Assembly (NCBI GenBank): GCA_947462335.1
Contig: OX381705.1
Location: 4,578,703-4,642,702, forward strand
Reading direction: 5' to 3'
From: Harmothoe impar
Lineage: Eukaryota > Annelida > Polychaeta > Phyllodocida > Polynoidae
DNA: 64,000 bases
The position numbers and the translations under genes were made by a program. Positions 37,901 to 52,806 of this stretch are shown in pieces. Every line of letters starts with the position of its first letter. Position 1 is the first letter of the stretch. The notes below the pieces were generated by a model, which saw only the letters and a program-made list of their open reading frames with translations, was not told where the DNA came from and made no database searches.

Positions 37901-39680
37901 ACTCCCGAATGCAAAGTCACTCAAAAACACATAGTCAATCCCAAAAGTTTAGTCAATCTTAAAAAAAGGGTCGATTTCAAAGAAGAAGTTAGTCCCAAAT
38001 GTGAGGTTGATCCAAAATTTCTTTTCAATCTCAGCCATTTGGTCAATACTCCTTGTAAGGTCAATGCCATGGACATAGTCACTCCCGAATGCAAAGTCAC
38101 TCAAAAACACATAGTCAATTCCAAAAATTTAGTCAATCTTGAAAAAAGGGTTGATTTCAAAGAATAAGTTAGTCCCAAATGTGAGGTTAATCCAAAATTC
38201 CTTTTCAATCTCAGCCATTTGGACAATGCTAGTTGTAAGGTCAATGCCATGGACATAGTCACTCCCGAATGCAAAGTCACTCAAAAACTCATAGTCAATC
38301 AAAACAATTTAGTCAATCTTGAAAAAAGGGTTGATTTCAAAGAAGAAGTTAGTCCCAAATGTGAAGTTGATGAAAAATTCCTTTTTTCAATCTCAGCCAT
38401 TTGGACAATGCTCGTTGTAAGGTCAATGCCAGGGACATAGTCACTCCCGAATGCAAAGTCACTCAAAAACACATAGTCAATTCCCAAAATTTAGTCAATC
38501 TTGAAAAAAGGGTTAATTTCAATGAAGAAGTTAGTCCCGAATGTGAGGTTGATCCAAAATTCCTTTCAATCTCAGCCATTTGGTCAATGCTCGTTGTAAG
38601 GTCAATGCCATGGACATAGTCACTCCCAAATGCAAAGTCACTCAAAAACACATAGTCAATCCCAAAAGTTTAGTCAATCTTGAAAAAAGGGTTGATTTCA
38701 AAGAAGAAGTTAGTCCCAAATGTGAAGTTGATGAAAAATTCCTTTTCAATCTCAGCCATTTGGTCAATGCTCGTTGTAAGGTCAATGCCATGGACATAGT
38801 CACTCCTGAATGCAAAGTCACTCAAAAACACATAGTCAATCCCAAAAGTTTAGTCAATCTTGAAAAAAGGGATGATTTCAAGGAAGAAGTCAGTCCCAAA
38901 TGTGAAGTTGATGAAAAATTCCTTTTCAATCTCAGCCATTTCGTCAATGCTCGTTGTAAGGTCAGTGGCATGTACATAGTCACTCCCGAATACAAAGTCA
39001 CTCAAAAACACATAGTCAATTCCAAAAATTTAGTCAATCTTAAAAAAAGGGTCGATTTCAAAGAAGAAGTTAGTCCCAAATGTGAGGTTGATCCAAAATT
39101 TCTTTTCAATCTCAGCCATTTGGTCAATACTCCTTGTAAGGTCAATGCCATGGACATAGTCACTCCCGAATGCAAAGTCACTCAAAAACACATAGTCAAT
39201 CCCAAAAGTTTAGTCAATCTTGAAAAAAGGGACGATTTCAAGGAAGAAGTCAGTCCCAAATGTGAAGTTGATGAAAAATTCCTTTTCAATCTCAGCCATT
39301 TGGACAATGCTCGTTGTAAGGTCAATGCCAGGGACATAGTCACTCCCGAATGCAAAGTCACTCAAAAACACATAGTCAATCCCAAAAATTTAGTCAATCT
39401 TGAAAAAAGGGTCGATTTCAAAGAAGAAGTTAGTCCCAAATGTGAGGTTAATCCAAAATTCCTTTTCAATCTCAGCCATTTGGACAATGCTCGTTGTAAG
39501 GTCACTGCCATGGACATAGTCACTCCCGAATGCAAAGTCACTCAAAAACACATAGTCAATTCCAAAAATTTAGTCAATCTTGAAAAAAGGGTTGATTTCA
39601 AAGAATAAGTTAGTCCCAAATGTGAGGTTAATCCAAAATTCCTTTTCAATCTCAGCCATTTGGACAATGCTAGTTGTAAG
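34995..39680. repeat. Tandem pair of ~2,341-bp higher-order units (13 monomers + 1 base)
   Basis: About 34,995-37,335 and 37,336-39,680 match at offset 2,341. Differences seen are CTCAAAAAAACATAG (36,121) versus CTCAAAAACACATAG (38,462), and CTCCAAAACAC plus CCCAACAG (36,480-36,506) versus the common form. The pair overlaps the next duplication, so the array grew in nested steps. Confidence 0.75.
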
Positions 39681-42600
39681 GTCAATGCCATGGACATAGT
39701 CACTCCCGAATGCAAAGTCACTCAAAAACTCATAGTCAATCAAAACAATTTAGTCAATCTTGAAAAAAGGGTTGATGTCAAAGAAGAAGTTAGTCCCAAA
39801 TGTGAAGTTGATGAAAAATTCCTTTTTTCAATCTCAGCCATTTGGTCAATGTTCGTTGTGAGGTCAATGCCATGGACATAGTCACTCCCGAATGCAAAGT
39901 CACTCAAAAACACATAGTCAATCCCAAAAATTTAGTCAATCTTGAAAAAAGGGTTGATTTCAAAGAAGAAGTTAGTCCCAAATGTGAGGTTAATCCAAAA
40001 TTCCTTTTCAATCTCAGCCATTTGGTCAATGCTCATTGTAAGGTCAATGCCATGGACATAGTCACTCCCGAATGCAAAGTCACTCAAAAACACATAGTCA
40101 ATCCCAAAAGTTTAGTCAATCTTGAAAAAAGGGACGATTTCAAGGAAGAAGTCAGTCCCAAATGTGAAGTTGATGAAAAATTCCTTTTCAATCTCAGCCA
40201 TTTGGACAATGCTCGTTGTAAGGTCAATGCCAGGGACATAGTCACTCCCGAATGCAAAGTCACTCAAAAACACATAGTCAATCCCAAAAGTTTAGTCAAT
40301 CTTGAAAAAAGGGATGATTTCAAAGAAGAAGTTAGTCCCAAATGTGAAGTTGATGAAAAATTCCTTTGCAATCTTAGCCATTTGGTCAATGCTTGTTGTA
40401 CGGTCAATGCCATGGACATAGTCACTCCCGAATGCAAAGTCACTCAAAAACACATAGTCAATCCCAAAAGTTTAGTCAATCTTGAAAAAAGGGATGATTT
40501 CAAAGAAGAAGTTAGTCCCAAATGTGAAGTTGATGAAAAATTCCTTTTCAATCTCAGCCATTTGGTCAATGCTCGTTGTAAGGTCAATGCCATGGACATA
40601 GTCACTCCCGAATGCAAAGTCACTCAAAAACACATAGTCAATCCCAAAAGTTTAGTCAATCTTGAAAAAAGGCATGATTTCAAGGAAGAAGTCAGTCCCA
40701 AATGTGAAGTTGATGAAAAATTCCTTTTCAATCTCAGCCATTTCGTCAATGCTCGTTGTAAGGTCAGTGGCATGTACATAGTCACTCCCGAATACAAAGT
40801 CACTCAAAAACACATAGTCAATTCCAAAAATTTAGTCAATCTTTAAAAAAGGGTCGATTTCAAAGAAGAAGTTAGTCCCAAATGTGAGGTTGATCCAAAA
40901 TTTCTTTTCAATCTCAGCCATTTGGTCAATACTCCTTGTAAGGTCGATGCCATGGACATAGTCACTCCCGAATGCAAAGTCACTCAAAAAAACATAGTCA
41001 ATTCCAAAAATTTAGTCAATCTTGAAAAAAGGGTTGATTTCAAAGAATAAGTTAGTCCCAAATGTGAGGTTAATCCAAAATTCCTTTTCAATCTCAGCCA
41101 TTTGGACAATGCTAGTTGTAAGGTCAATGCCATGGACATAGTCACTCCCGAATGCAAAGTCACTCAAAAAAACATAGTCAATTCCCAAAATTTAGTCAAT
41201 CTTGAAAAAAGGGTTAATTTCAATGAAGAAGTTAGTCCCGAATGTGAGGTTGATCCAAAATTCCTTTCAATCTCAGCCATTTGGTCAATGCTCGTTGTAA
41301 GGTCAATGCCATGGACATAGTCACTCCCGAATACAAAGTCACTCAAAAACACATAGTCAATCCCAAAAGTTTAGTCAATCTTGAAAAAAGGGATGATTTC
41401 AAGGAAGAAGTCAGTCCCAAATGTGAAGTTGATGAAAAATTCCTTTTCAATCTCAGCCATTTGGTCAATGCTCGTTGTAAGGTCAGTGGCATGTACATAG
41501 TCACTCCCGAATACAAAGTCACTCAAAAACACATAGTCAATTCCAAATATTTAGTCAATCTTGAAAAAAGGGTCGATTTCAAAGAAGAAGTTAGTCCCAA
41601 ATGTGAGGTTGATCCAAAAGTTCTTTTCAATCTCAGCCATTTGGTCAATACTCCTTGTAAGGTCAATGCCATGGACATAGTCACTCCTGAATGCAAAGTC
41701 ACTCAAAAACACATAGTCAATCCCAAAAGTTTAGTCAATCTTGAAAAAAGGGATGATTTCAAGGAAGAAGTCAGTCCCAAATGTGAAGTTGATGAAAAAT
41801 TCCTTTTCAATCTCAGCCATTTCGTCAATGCTCGTTGTAAGGTCAGTGGCATGTACATAGTCACTCCCGAATACAAAGTCACTCAAAAACACATAGTCAA
41901 TTCCAAAAATTTAGTCAATCTTAAAAAAAGGGTCGATTTCAAAGAAGAAGTTAGTCCCAAATGTGAGGTTGATCCAAAATTTCTTTTCAATCTCAGCCAT
42001 TTGGTCAATACTCCTTGTAAGGTCAATGCCATGGACATAGTCACTCCCGAATGCAAAGTCACTCAAAAACACATAGTCAATCCCAAAAGTTTAGTCAATC
42101 TTGAAAAAAGGGACGATTTCAAGGAAGAAGTCAGTCCCAAATGTGAAGTTGATGAAAAATTCCTTTTCAATCTCAGCCATTTGGACAATGCTCGTTGTAA
42201 GGTCAATGCCAGGGACATAGTCACTCCCGAATGCAAAGTCACTCAAAAACACATAGTCAATCCCAAAAATTTAGTCAATCTTGAAAAAAGGGTCGATTTC
42301 AAAGAAGAAGTTAGTCCCAAATGTGAGGTTAATCCAAAATTCCTTTTCAATCTCAGCCATTTGGACAATGCTCGTTGTAAGGTCACTGCCATGGACATAG
42401 TCACTCCCGAATGCAAAGTCACTCAAAAACACATAGTCAATTCCAAAAATTTAGTCAATCTTGAAAAAAGGGTTGATTTCAAAGAATAAGTTAGTCCCAA
42501 ATGTGAGGTTAATCCAAAATTCCTTTTCAATCTCAGCCATTTGGACAATGCTAGTTGTAAGGTCAATGCCATGGACATAGTCACTCCCGAATGCAAAGTC

Positions 42601-44540
42601 ACTCAAAAACTCATAGTCAATCAAAACAATTTAGTCAATCTTGAAAAAAGGGTTGATGTCAAAGAAGAAGTTAGTCCCAAATGTGAAGTTGATGAAAAAT
42701 TCCTTTTTTCAATCTCAGCCATTTGGTCAATGTTCGTTGTGAGGTCAATGCCATGGACATAGTCACTCCCGAATGCAAAGTCACTCAAAAACACATAGTC
42801 AATCCCAAAAATTTAGTCAATCTTGAAAAAAGGGTTGATTTCAAAGAAGAAGTTAGTCCCAAATGTGAGGTTAATCCAAAATTCCTTTTCAATCTCAGCC
42901 ATTTGGTCAATGCTCATTGTAAGGTCAATGCCATGGACATAGTCACTCCCGAATGCAAAGTCACTCAAAAACACATAGTCAATCCCAAAAGTTTAGTCAA
43001 TCTTGAAAAAAGGGACGATTTCAAGGAAGAAGTCAGTCCCAAATGTGAAGTTGATGAAAAATTCCTTTTCAATCTCAGCCATTTGGACAATGCTCGTTGT
43101 AAGGTCAATGCCAGGGACATAGTCACTCCCGAATGCAAAGTCACTCAAAAACACATAGTCAATCCCAAAAGTTTAGTCAATCTTGAAAAAAGGGATGATT
43201 TCAAAGAAGAAGTTAGTCCCAAATGTGAAGTTGATGAAAAATTCCTTTGCAATCTTAGCCATTTGGTCAATGCTTGTTGTACGGTCAATGCCATGGACAT
43301 AGTCACTCCCGAATGCAAAGTCACTCAAAAACACATAGTCAATCCCAAAAGTTTAGTCAATCTTGAAAAAAGGGATGATTTCAAAGAAGAAGTTAGTCCC
43401 AAATGTGAAGTTGATGAAAAATTCCTTTTCAATCTCAGCCATTTGGTCAATGCTCGTTGTAAGGTCAATGCCATGGACATAGTCACTCCCGAATGCAAAG
43501 TCACTCAAAAACACATAGTCAATCCCAAAAGTTTAGTCAATCTTGAAAAAAGGCATGATTTCAAGGAAGAAGTCAGTCCCAAATGTGAAGTTGATGAAAA
43601 ATTCCTTTTCAATCTCAGCCATTTCGTCAATGCTCGTTGTAAGGTCAGTGGCATGTACATAGTCACTCCCGAATACAAAGTCACTCAAAAACACATAGTC
43701 AATTCCAAAAATTTAGTCAATCTTTAAAAAAGGGTCGATTTCAAAGAAGAAGTTAGTCCCAAATGTGAGGTTGATCCAAAATTTCTTTTCAATCTCAGCC
43801 ATTTGGTCAATACTCCTTGTAAGGTCGATGCCATGGACATAGTCACTCCCGAATGCAAAGTCACTCAAAAAAACATAGTCAATTCCAAAAATTTAGTCAA
43901 TCTTGAAAAAAGGGTTGATTTCAAAGAATAAGTTAGTCCCAAATGTGAGGTTAATCCAAAATTCCTTTTCAATCTCAGCCATTTGGACAATGCTAGTTGT
44001 AAGGTCAATGCCATGGACATAGTCACTCCCGAATGCAAAGTCACTCAAAAAAACATAGTCAATTCCCAAAATTTAGTCAATCTTGAAAAAAGGGTTAATT
44101 TCAATGAAGAAGTTAGTCCCGAATGTGAGGTTGATCCAAAATTCCTTTCAATCTCAGCCATTTGGTCAATGCTCGTTGTAAGGTCAATGCCATGGACATA
44201 GTCACTCCCGAATACAAAGTCACTCAAAAACACATAGTCAATCCCAAAAGTTTAGTCAATCTTGAAAAAAGGGATGATTTCAAGGAAGAAGTCAGTCCCA
44301 AATGTGAAGTTGATGAAAAATTCCTTTTCAATCTCAGCCATTTGGTCAATGCTCGTTGTAAGGTCAGTGGCATGTACATAGTCACTCCCGAATACAAAGT
44401 CACTCAAAAACACATAGTCAATTCCAAATATTTAGTCAATCTTGAAAAAAGGGTCGATTTCAAAGAAGAAGTTAGTCCCAAATGTGAGGTTGATCCAAAA
44501 GTTCTTTTCAATCTCAGCCATTTGGTCAATACTCCTTGTA
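38780..44540. repeat. Tandem pair of ~2,881-bp higher-order units (16 monomers + 1 base)
   Basis: About 38,780-41,660 and 41,660-44,540 match at offset 2,881. They share rare variants such as CAATGTTCGTTGTGAGG (39,847 and 42,728) and the CTTTAAAAAAGGG stop variant (40,842 and 43,723). The left copy overlaps the right member of the 2,341-bp pair, which dates this duplication after that one. Confidence 0.75.
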
Positions 44541-47500
44541 AGGTCAATGCCATGGACATAGTCACTCCCGAATTCAAAGTCACTTAAAAACACATAGTCA
44601 ATTCCAAAAATTTAGTCAATCTTGAAAAAAGGGTTGATTTCAAAGAAGAAGTTAGTCCCAAATGTGAGGTTAATCCAAAATTCCTTTTCAATCTCAGCCA
44701 TTTGGACAATGCTCGTTGTAAGGTCAATGCCATGGACATAGTCACTCCCAAATGCAAAGTCACTCAAAAACACATAGTCAATCCCAAAAGTTTAGTCAAT
44801 CTTGAAAAAAGGGACGATTTCAAGGAAGAAGTCAGTCCCAAATGTGAAGTTGATGAAAAATTCCTTTTCAATCTCAGCCATTTGGTCGATGCTCGTTGTA
44901 AGGTCAATGCCATGGACATAGTCACTCCCGAATGCAAAGTCACTCAAAAACACATAGTCAATCAAAACAATTTAGTCAATCTTGAAAATAGGGTTGATGT
45001 CAAAGAAGAAGTTAGTCCCAAATGTGAAGTTGATGAAAAATTCCTTTTTTCAATCTCAGCCATTTGGTCAATGCTCGTTGTAAGGTCAATGCCATGGACA
45101 TAGTCACTCCCGAATGCAAAGTCACTCAAAAACACATAGTCAATCCCAAAAATTTAGTCAATCTTGAAAAAAGGGTTGATTTCAAAGAAGAAGTTAGTCC
45201 CAAATGTGAGGTTAATCCAAAATTCCTTTTCAATCTCAGCCATTTGGTCAATGCTCATTGTTAGGTCAATGCCATGGACATAGTCACTCCCGAATGCAAA
45301 GTCACTGAAAAACACATAGTCAATCCCAAAAGTTTAGTCAATCTTGAAAAAAGGGATGATTTCAAAGAAGAAGTTAGTCCCAAATGTGAAGTTGATGAAA
45401 AATTCCTTTTCAATCTCAGCCATTTGGTCAATGCTTGTTGTACGGTCAATGCCATGGACATAGTCACTCCCGAATGCAAAATCACTCAAAAACACATAGT
45501 CAATCCCAAAAGTTTAGTCAATCTTGAAAAAAGGGTTGATTTCAAAGAAGAAGTTAGTCCCAAATGTGAAGTTGATGAAAAATTCCTTTTCAATCTCAGC
45601 CATTTGGTCAATGCTCGTTGTAAGGTCAATGCCATGGACATAGTCACTCCCGAATGCAAAGTCACTCAAAAACACATAGTCAATCCCAAAAGTTTAGTCA
45701 ATCTTGAAAAAAGGGATGATTTCAAGGAAGAAGTCAGTCCCAAATGTGAAGTTGATGAAAAATTCCTTTTCAATCTCAGCCATTTCGTCAATGCTCGTTG
45801 TAAGGTCAGTGGCATGTACATAGTCACTCCCGAATACAAAGTCACTCAAAAACACATAGTCAATTCCAAAAATTTAGTCAATCTTAAAAAAAGGGTCGAT
45901 TTCAAAGAAGAAGTTAGTCCCAAATGTGAGGTTGATCCAAAATTTCTTTTCAATCTCAGCCATTTGGTCAATACTCCTTGTAAGGTCAATGCCATGGACA
46001 TAGTCACTCCCGAATGCAAAGTCACTCAAAAACACATAGTTAATTCCAAAAATTTAGTCAATCTTGAAAAAAGGGTTGATTTCAAAGAATAAGTTAGTCC
46101 CAAATGTGAGGTTAATCCAAAATTCCTTTTCAATCTCAGCCATTTGGACAATGCTAGTTGTAAGGTCAATGCCATGGACATAGTCACTCCCGAATGCAAA
46201 GTCACTCAAAAACTCATAGTCAATCAAAACAATTTAGTCAATCTTGAAAAAAGGGTTGATTTCAAAGAAGAAGTTAGTCCCAAATGTGAAGTTGATGAAA
46301 AATTCCTTTTTTCAATCTCAGCCATTTGGACAATGCTCGTTGTAAGGTCAATGCCAGGGACATAGTCACTCCCGAATGCAAAGTCACTCAAAAACACATA
46401 GTCAATTCCCAAAATTTAGTCAATCTTGAAAAAAGGGTTAATTTCAATGAAGAAGTCAGTCCCGAATGTGAGGTTGATCCAAAATTCCTTTCAATCTCAG
46501 CCATTTGGTCAATGCTCGTTGTAAGGTCAATGCCATGGACATAGTCACTCCCAAATGCAAAGTCACTCAAAAACACATAGTCAATCCCAAAAGTTTAGTC
46601 AATCTTGAAAAAAGGGTTGATTTCAAAGAAGAAGTTAGTCCCAAATGTGAAGTTGATGAAAAATTCCTTTTCAATCTCAGCCATTACGTCAATGCTCGTT
46701 GTAAGGTCAATGCCATGGACATAGTCACTCCCGAATGCAAAGTCACTCAAAAACACATAGTCAATCCCAAAAATTTAGTCAATCTTGAAAAAAGGGTTGA
46801 TTTCAAAGAAGAAGTTAGTCCCAAATGTGAGGTTAATCCAAAATTCCTTTTCAATCTCAGCCATTTGGTCAATGCTCATTGTTAGGTCAATGCCATGGAC
46901 ATAGTCACTCCCGAATGCAAAGTCACTCAAAAACACATAGTCAATCCCAAAAGTTTAGTCAATCTTGAAAAAAGGGACGATTTCAAGGAAGAAGTCAGTC
47001 CCAAATGTGAAGTTGATGAAAAATTCCTTTTCAATCTCAGCCATTTGGACAATGCTCGTTGTAAGGTCAATGCCAGGGACATAGTCACTCCCGAATGCAA
47101 AGTCACTCAAAAACACATAGTCAATCCCAAAAGTTTAGTCAATCTTGAAAAAAGGGATGATTTCAAAGAAGAAGTTAGTCCCAAATGTGAAGTTGATGAA
47201 AAATTCCTTTTCAATCTCAGCCATTTGGTCAATGCTCGTTGTAAGGTCAATGCCATGGACATAGTCACTCCCGAATGCAAAGTCACTCAAAAACACATAG
47301 TCAATCCCAAAAGTTTAGTCAATCTTGAAAAAAGGCATGATTTCAAGGAAGAAGTCAGTCCCAAATGTGAAGTTGATGAAAAATTCCTTTTCAATCTCAG
47401 CCATTTCGTCAATGCTCGTTGTAAGGTCAGTGGCATGTACATAGTCACTCCCGAATACAAAGTCACTCAAAAACACATAGTCAATTCCAAAAATTTAGTC

Positions 47501-50500
47501 AATCTTTAAAAAAGGGTCGATTTCAAAGAAGAAGTTAGTCCCAAATGTGAGGTTGATCCAAAATTTCTTTTCAATCTCAGCCATTTGGTCAATACTCCTT
47601 GTAAGGTCGATGCCATGGACATAGTCACTCCCGAATGCAAAGTCACTCAAAAACACATAGTCAATTCCAAAAATTTAGTCAATCTTGAAAAAAGGGTTGA
47701 TTTCAAAGAATAAGTTAGTCCCAAATGTGAGGTTAATCCAAAATTCCTTTTCAATCTCAGCCATTTGGACAATGCTAGTTGTAAGGTCAATGCCATGGAC
47801 ATAGTCACTCCCGAATGCAAAGTCACTCAAAAAAACATAGTCAATTCCCAAAATTTAGTCAATCTTGAAAAAAGGGTTAATTTCAATGAAGAAGTTAGTC
47901 CCGAATGTGAGGTTGATCCAAAATTCCTTTCAATCTCAGCCATTTGGTCAATGCTCGTTGTAAGGTCAATGCCATGGACATAGTCACTCCCGAATACAAA
48001 GTCACTCCAAAACACATAGTCAATCCCAAAAGTTTAGTCAATCTTGAAAAAAGGGATGATTTCAAGGAAGAAGTCAGTCCCAAATGTGAAGTTGATAAAA
48101 AATTCCTTTTCAATCTCAGCCATTTGGTCAATGCTTGTTGTAAGGTCAGTGGCATGTACATAGTCACTCCCGAATACAAAGTCACTCAAAAACACATAGT
48201 CAATTCCAAAAATTTAGTCAATCTTGAAAAAAGGGTCGATTTCAAAGAAGAAGTTAGTCCCAAATGTGAGGTTGATCCAAAAGTTCTTTTCAATCTCAGC
48301 CATTTGGTCAATACTCCTTGTAAGGTCAATGCCATGGACATAGTCACTCCCGAATTCAAAGTCACTTAAAAACACATAGTCAATTCCAAAAATTTAGTCA
48401 ATCTTGAAAAAAGGGTTGATTTCAAAGAAGAAGTTAGTCCCAAATGTGAGGTTAATCCAAAATTCCTTTTCAATCTCAGCCATTTGGACAATGCTCGTTG
48501 TAAGGTCAATGCCATGGACATAGTCACTCCCAAATGCAAAGTCACTCAAAAACACATAGTCAATCCCAAAAGTTTAGTCAATCTTGAAAAAAGGGACGAT
48601 TTCAAGGAAGAAGTCAGTCCCAAATGTGAAGTTGATGAAAAATTCCTTTTCAATCTCAGCCATTTGGACAATGCTCGTTGTAAGGTCAACGCCATGGACA
48701 TAGTCACTCCCGAATGCCAAATCACTCAAGAACACATAGTCAATCCCAAAAATTTAGTCAATCTTGAAAAAAGGGTTGATTTAAAAGAAGAAGTTAGTCC
48801 CAAATGTGAGGTTGATCCAAAATTCCTTTTCAATCTCAGCCATTTGGTCAATGCTCGTTGTTAGGTCAATGCCATGGACATAGTCACTCCCGAATGCAAA
48901 GTCAATCAAAAACACGTAATCAATCCCAAAAATTTAGCCAATCTTGAAAAAAGGGTTGATTTCAAAGAAGAAGTTAGTCCCAAATGTGAGGTTGATTCAA
49001 AATTCCTTTTCAATCTCAGCCATTTGGTCGATGCTCGTTGTAAGGTCAATGCCATGGACATAGTCACTCCCGAATGCAAAGTCACTCAAAAACACATAGT
49101 CAATCAAAACAATTTAGTCAATCTTGAAAATAGGGTTGATGTCAAAGAAGAAGTTAGTCCCAAATGTGAAGTTGATGAAAAATTCCTTTTTTCAATCTCA
49201 GCCATTTGGTCAATGCTCGTTGTAAGGTCAATGCCATGGACATAGTCACTCCCGAATGCAAAGTCACTCAAAAACACATAGTCAATCCCAAAAATTTAGT
49301 CAATCTTGAAAAAAGGGTTGATTTCAAAGAAGAAGTTAGTCCCAAATGTGAGGTTAATCCAAAATTCCTTTTCAATCTCAGCCATTTGGTCAATGCTCAT
49401 TGTTAGGTCAATGCCATGGACATAGTCACTCCCGAATGCAAAGTCACTCAAAAACACATAGTCAATCCCAAAAGTTTAGTCAATCTTGAAAAAAGGGATG
49501 ATTTCAAAGAAGAAGTTAGTCCCAAATGTGAAGTTGATGAAAAATTCCTTTTCAATCTCAGCCATTTGGTCAATGCTCGTTGTAAGGTCAATGCCATGGA
49601 CATAGTCACTCCCGAATGCAAAGTCACTCAAAAACACATAGTCAATCCCAAAAGTTTAGTCAATCTTGAAAAAAGGGATGATTTCAAGGAAGAAGTCAGT
49701 CCCAAATGTGAAGTTGATGAAAAATTCCTTTTCAATCTCAGCCATTTTGTCAATGCTCGTTGTAAGGTCAGTGGCATGTACATAGTCACTCCCGAATACA
49801 AAGTCACTCAAAAACACATAGTCAATTCCAAAAATTTAGTCAATCTTGAAAAAAGGGTTGATTTCAAAGAATAAGTTAGTCCCAAATGTGAGGTTAATCC
49901 AAAATTCCTTTTCAATCTCAGCCATTTGGACAATGCTAGTTGTAAGGTCAATGCCATGGACATAGTCACTCCTGAATGCAAAGTCACTCAAAAAAACATA
50001 GTCAATTCCCAAAATTTAGTCAATCTTGAAAAAAGGGTTAATTTCAATGAAGAAGTTAGTCCCGAATGTGAGGTTGATCCAAAATTCCTTTCAATCTCAG
50101 CCATTTGGTCAATGCTCGTTGTAAGGTCAATGCCATGGACATAGTCACTCCCGAATACAAAGTCACTCAAAAACACATAGTCAATCCCAAAAGTTTAGTC
50201 AATCTTGAAAAAAGGGTCGATTTCAAAGAAGAAGTTAGTCCCAAATGTGAGGTTGATCCAAAATTTCTTTTCAATCTCAGCCATTTGGTCAATACTCCTT
50301 GTAATGTCAATGCCATGGACATAGTCACTCCCGAATGCAAAGTCACTCAAAAACACATAGTCAATTCCAAAAATTTAGTCAATCTTGAAAAAAGGGTTGA
50401 TTTCAAAGAAGAAGTTAGTCCCAAATGTGAGGTTAATCCAAAATTCCTTTTCAATCTCAGCCATTTGGACAATGCTAGTTGTAAGGTCAATGCCATGGAG

Positions 50501-52806
50501 ATAGTCACTCCCGAATGCAAAGTCACTCAAAAACTCATAGTCAATCAAAACAATTTAGTCAATCTTGAAAAAAGGGTTGATTTCAAAGAAGAAGTTAGTC
50601 CCAAATGTGAAGTTGATGAAAAATTCCTTTTTTCAATCTCAGCCATTTGGTCAATGCTCGTTGTGAGGTCAATGCCATGGACATAGTCACTCCCGAATGC
50701 AAAGTCACTCAAAAACACATAGTCAATCCCAAAAATTTAGTCAATCTTGAAAAAAGGGTTGATTTCAAAGAAGAAGTTAGTCCCAAATGTGAGGTTAATC
50801 CAAAATTCCTTTTCAATCTCAGCCATTTGGTCAATGCTCATTGTTAGGTCAATGCCATGGACATAGTCACTCCCGAATGCAAAGTCACTCAAAAACACAT
50901 AGTCAATCCCAAAAGTTTAGTCAATCTTGAAAAAAGGGACGATTTCAAGGAAGAAGTCAGTCCCAAATGTGAAGTTGATCCAAAACTCCTTTTCAATCTC
51001 AGCCATTTGGTCAATGCTTGTTGTAAGGTCAATGCCATGGACATAGTCACTCCCGAATACAAAGTCACTCAAAAACACATAGTCAATCCAAAAAATTTAG
51101 TCAATCTTGAAAAAAGGGTTTATTTCAAAGAAGAAGTTAGTCCCAAATGTGAGGTTGATCCAAAATTCCTTTTCAATCTCAGCCATTTGGTCAATACTCC
51201 TTGTAAGGTCAATGCCATGGACATAGTCACTCGCGAATGCAACGTCACTCAAAAACACATAGTCAATTCCAAAAATTTAGTCAATCTTGAAAAAAGGGTT
51301 GATTTCAAAGAAGAAGTTAGTCCCGAATGTGAGGTTGATCCAACATTCCTTTTCAATCTCAGCCATTTGGTCAATGCTTGTTGTAAGGTAAATGCCATGG
51401 ACATAGTCACTCCCAAATGCAAAGTCACTCAAAAACACATAGTCAATCCCAAAAATTTCGTCAATCTTGAAAAAAAGGATGATTTCAAGGAAGAAGTCAG
51501 TCCCAAATGAAAAGTTGATGAAAAATTCATTTTCAATCTCAGCCATTTGGTCAATGCTCGTTCTAAGGTCAATGGCATGTACATAGTCACTCCCGAATGC
51601 AAAGTCACTCAAAAACACATAGTCAATTCCAAAAATTTAGTCAATCTTGAAAAAAGGGTTGATTTCAAAGAAGAAGTTAGTCCCAAATGTGAGGTTAATC
51701 CAAAATTCCTTTTCAATCTCAGCCATTTGGACAATGCTCGTTGTAAGGTCAATGCCATGGACATAGTCACTCCCGAATGCAAAGTCACTCAAAAACACAT
51801 AGTCAATCAAAAAAATTTAGTCAATCTTGAAAATAGGATTGATTTCAAAGAAGAAGTTAGTCCCAAATGTGAAGTTGATGAAAAATTCCTTCTCAATCTC
51901 AGCCATTTGGTCAATGCTTGTTGTAAGGTCAATGCCATGGACATAGTCACTCCCGAATGCAAAGTCACTCAAAAAAACATAGTCAATTCCAAAAATTTAG
52001 TCAATCTTGAAAAAAGGGTTAATTTCAAAGAAGAAGTTAGTCCCAAATGTGAGGTTGATCCAATATTCCTTTTCAATCTCAGCCATTTGGTCAATGCTCG
52101 TTGTAAGGTCAATGCCATGGACATAGTCATTCCTGAATGCAAAGTCACTCAAAAACACATAGTCAATTCCAAAAATTTAGTCAATCTTGAAAAAAGGGTT
52201 GATTTCAAGAAAGAAGTTAGTCCCAAATGTGAGGTTGATCCAACATTCCTTTTCAATCTCAGCCATTTGGACAATGCTCGTTGTAAGGTCAATGCCATGG
52301 ACATAGTCACTCCCGAATGCAAAGTCACTCAAAAACACATAGTCAATTCCAAAAATTTAATCAATCTTGAAAAAAGGGTTGATTTCAAAGAAGAAGTTAG
52401 TCCCAAATGTGATGTTTGATCCAAAACTCCTTTTCAATCTCAGCCATTTGGTCAATGCTTGTTGTAAGGTCAATGCCATGGACATAGTCACTCCCGAATA
52501 CAAAGTCACTCAAAAACACATAGACAATTCCAAAAATTTAGTCAATCTTGAAAAAGGGGTTGATTTCAAAGATCAAGTTAGTCCCAAATGTGAGGTTAAT
52601 CCAAAATTCCTTTTCAATCTCAGCCATTTGGCCAATGCTCATTGTAAGGTCAATGGCATGAACATAGTCACTCCCGAATACAAAGTCACTCAAAAACACA
52701 TAGTCAATTCCAAAAATTTAGTCAATCTTGAAATAGGATTGATTTCAAAGAAGAAGTTAGTCCCAAATGTGAGGTTGATCCAATATTCCTTTTCAATCTC
52801 AGCCAT

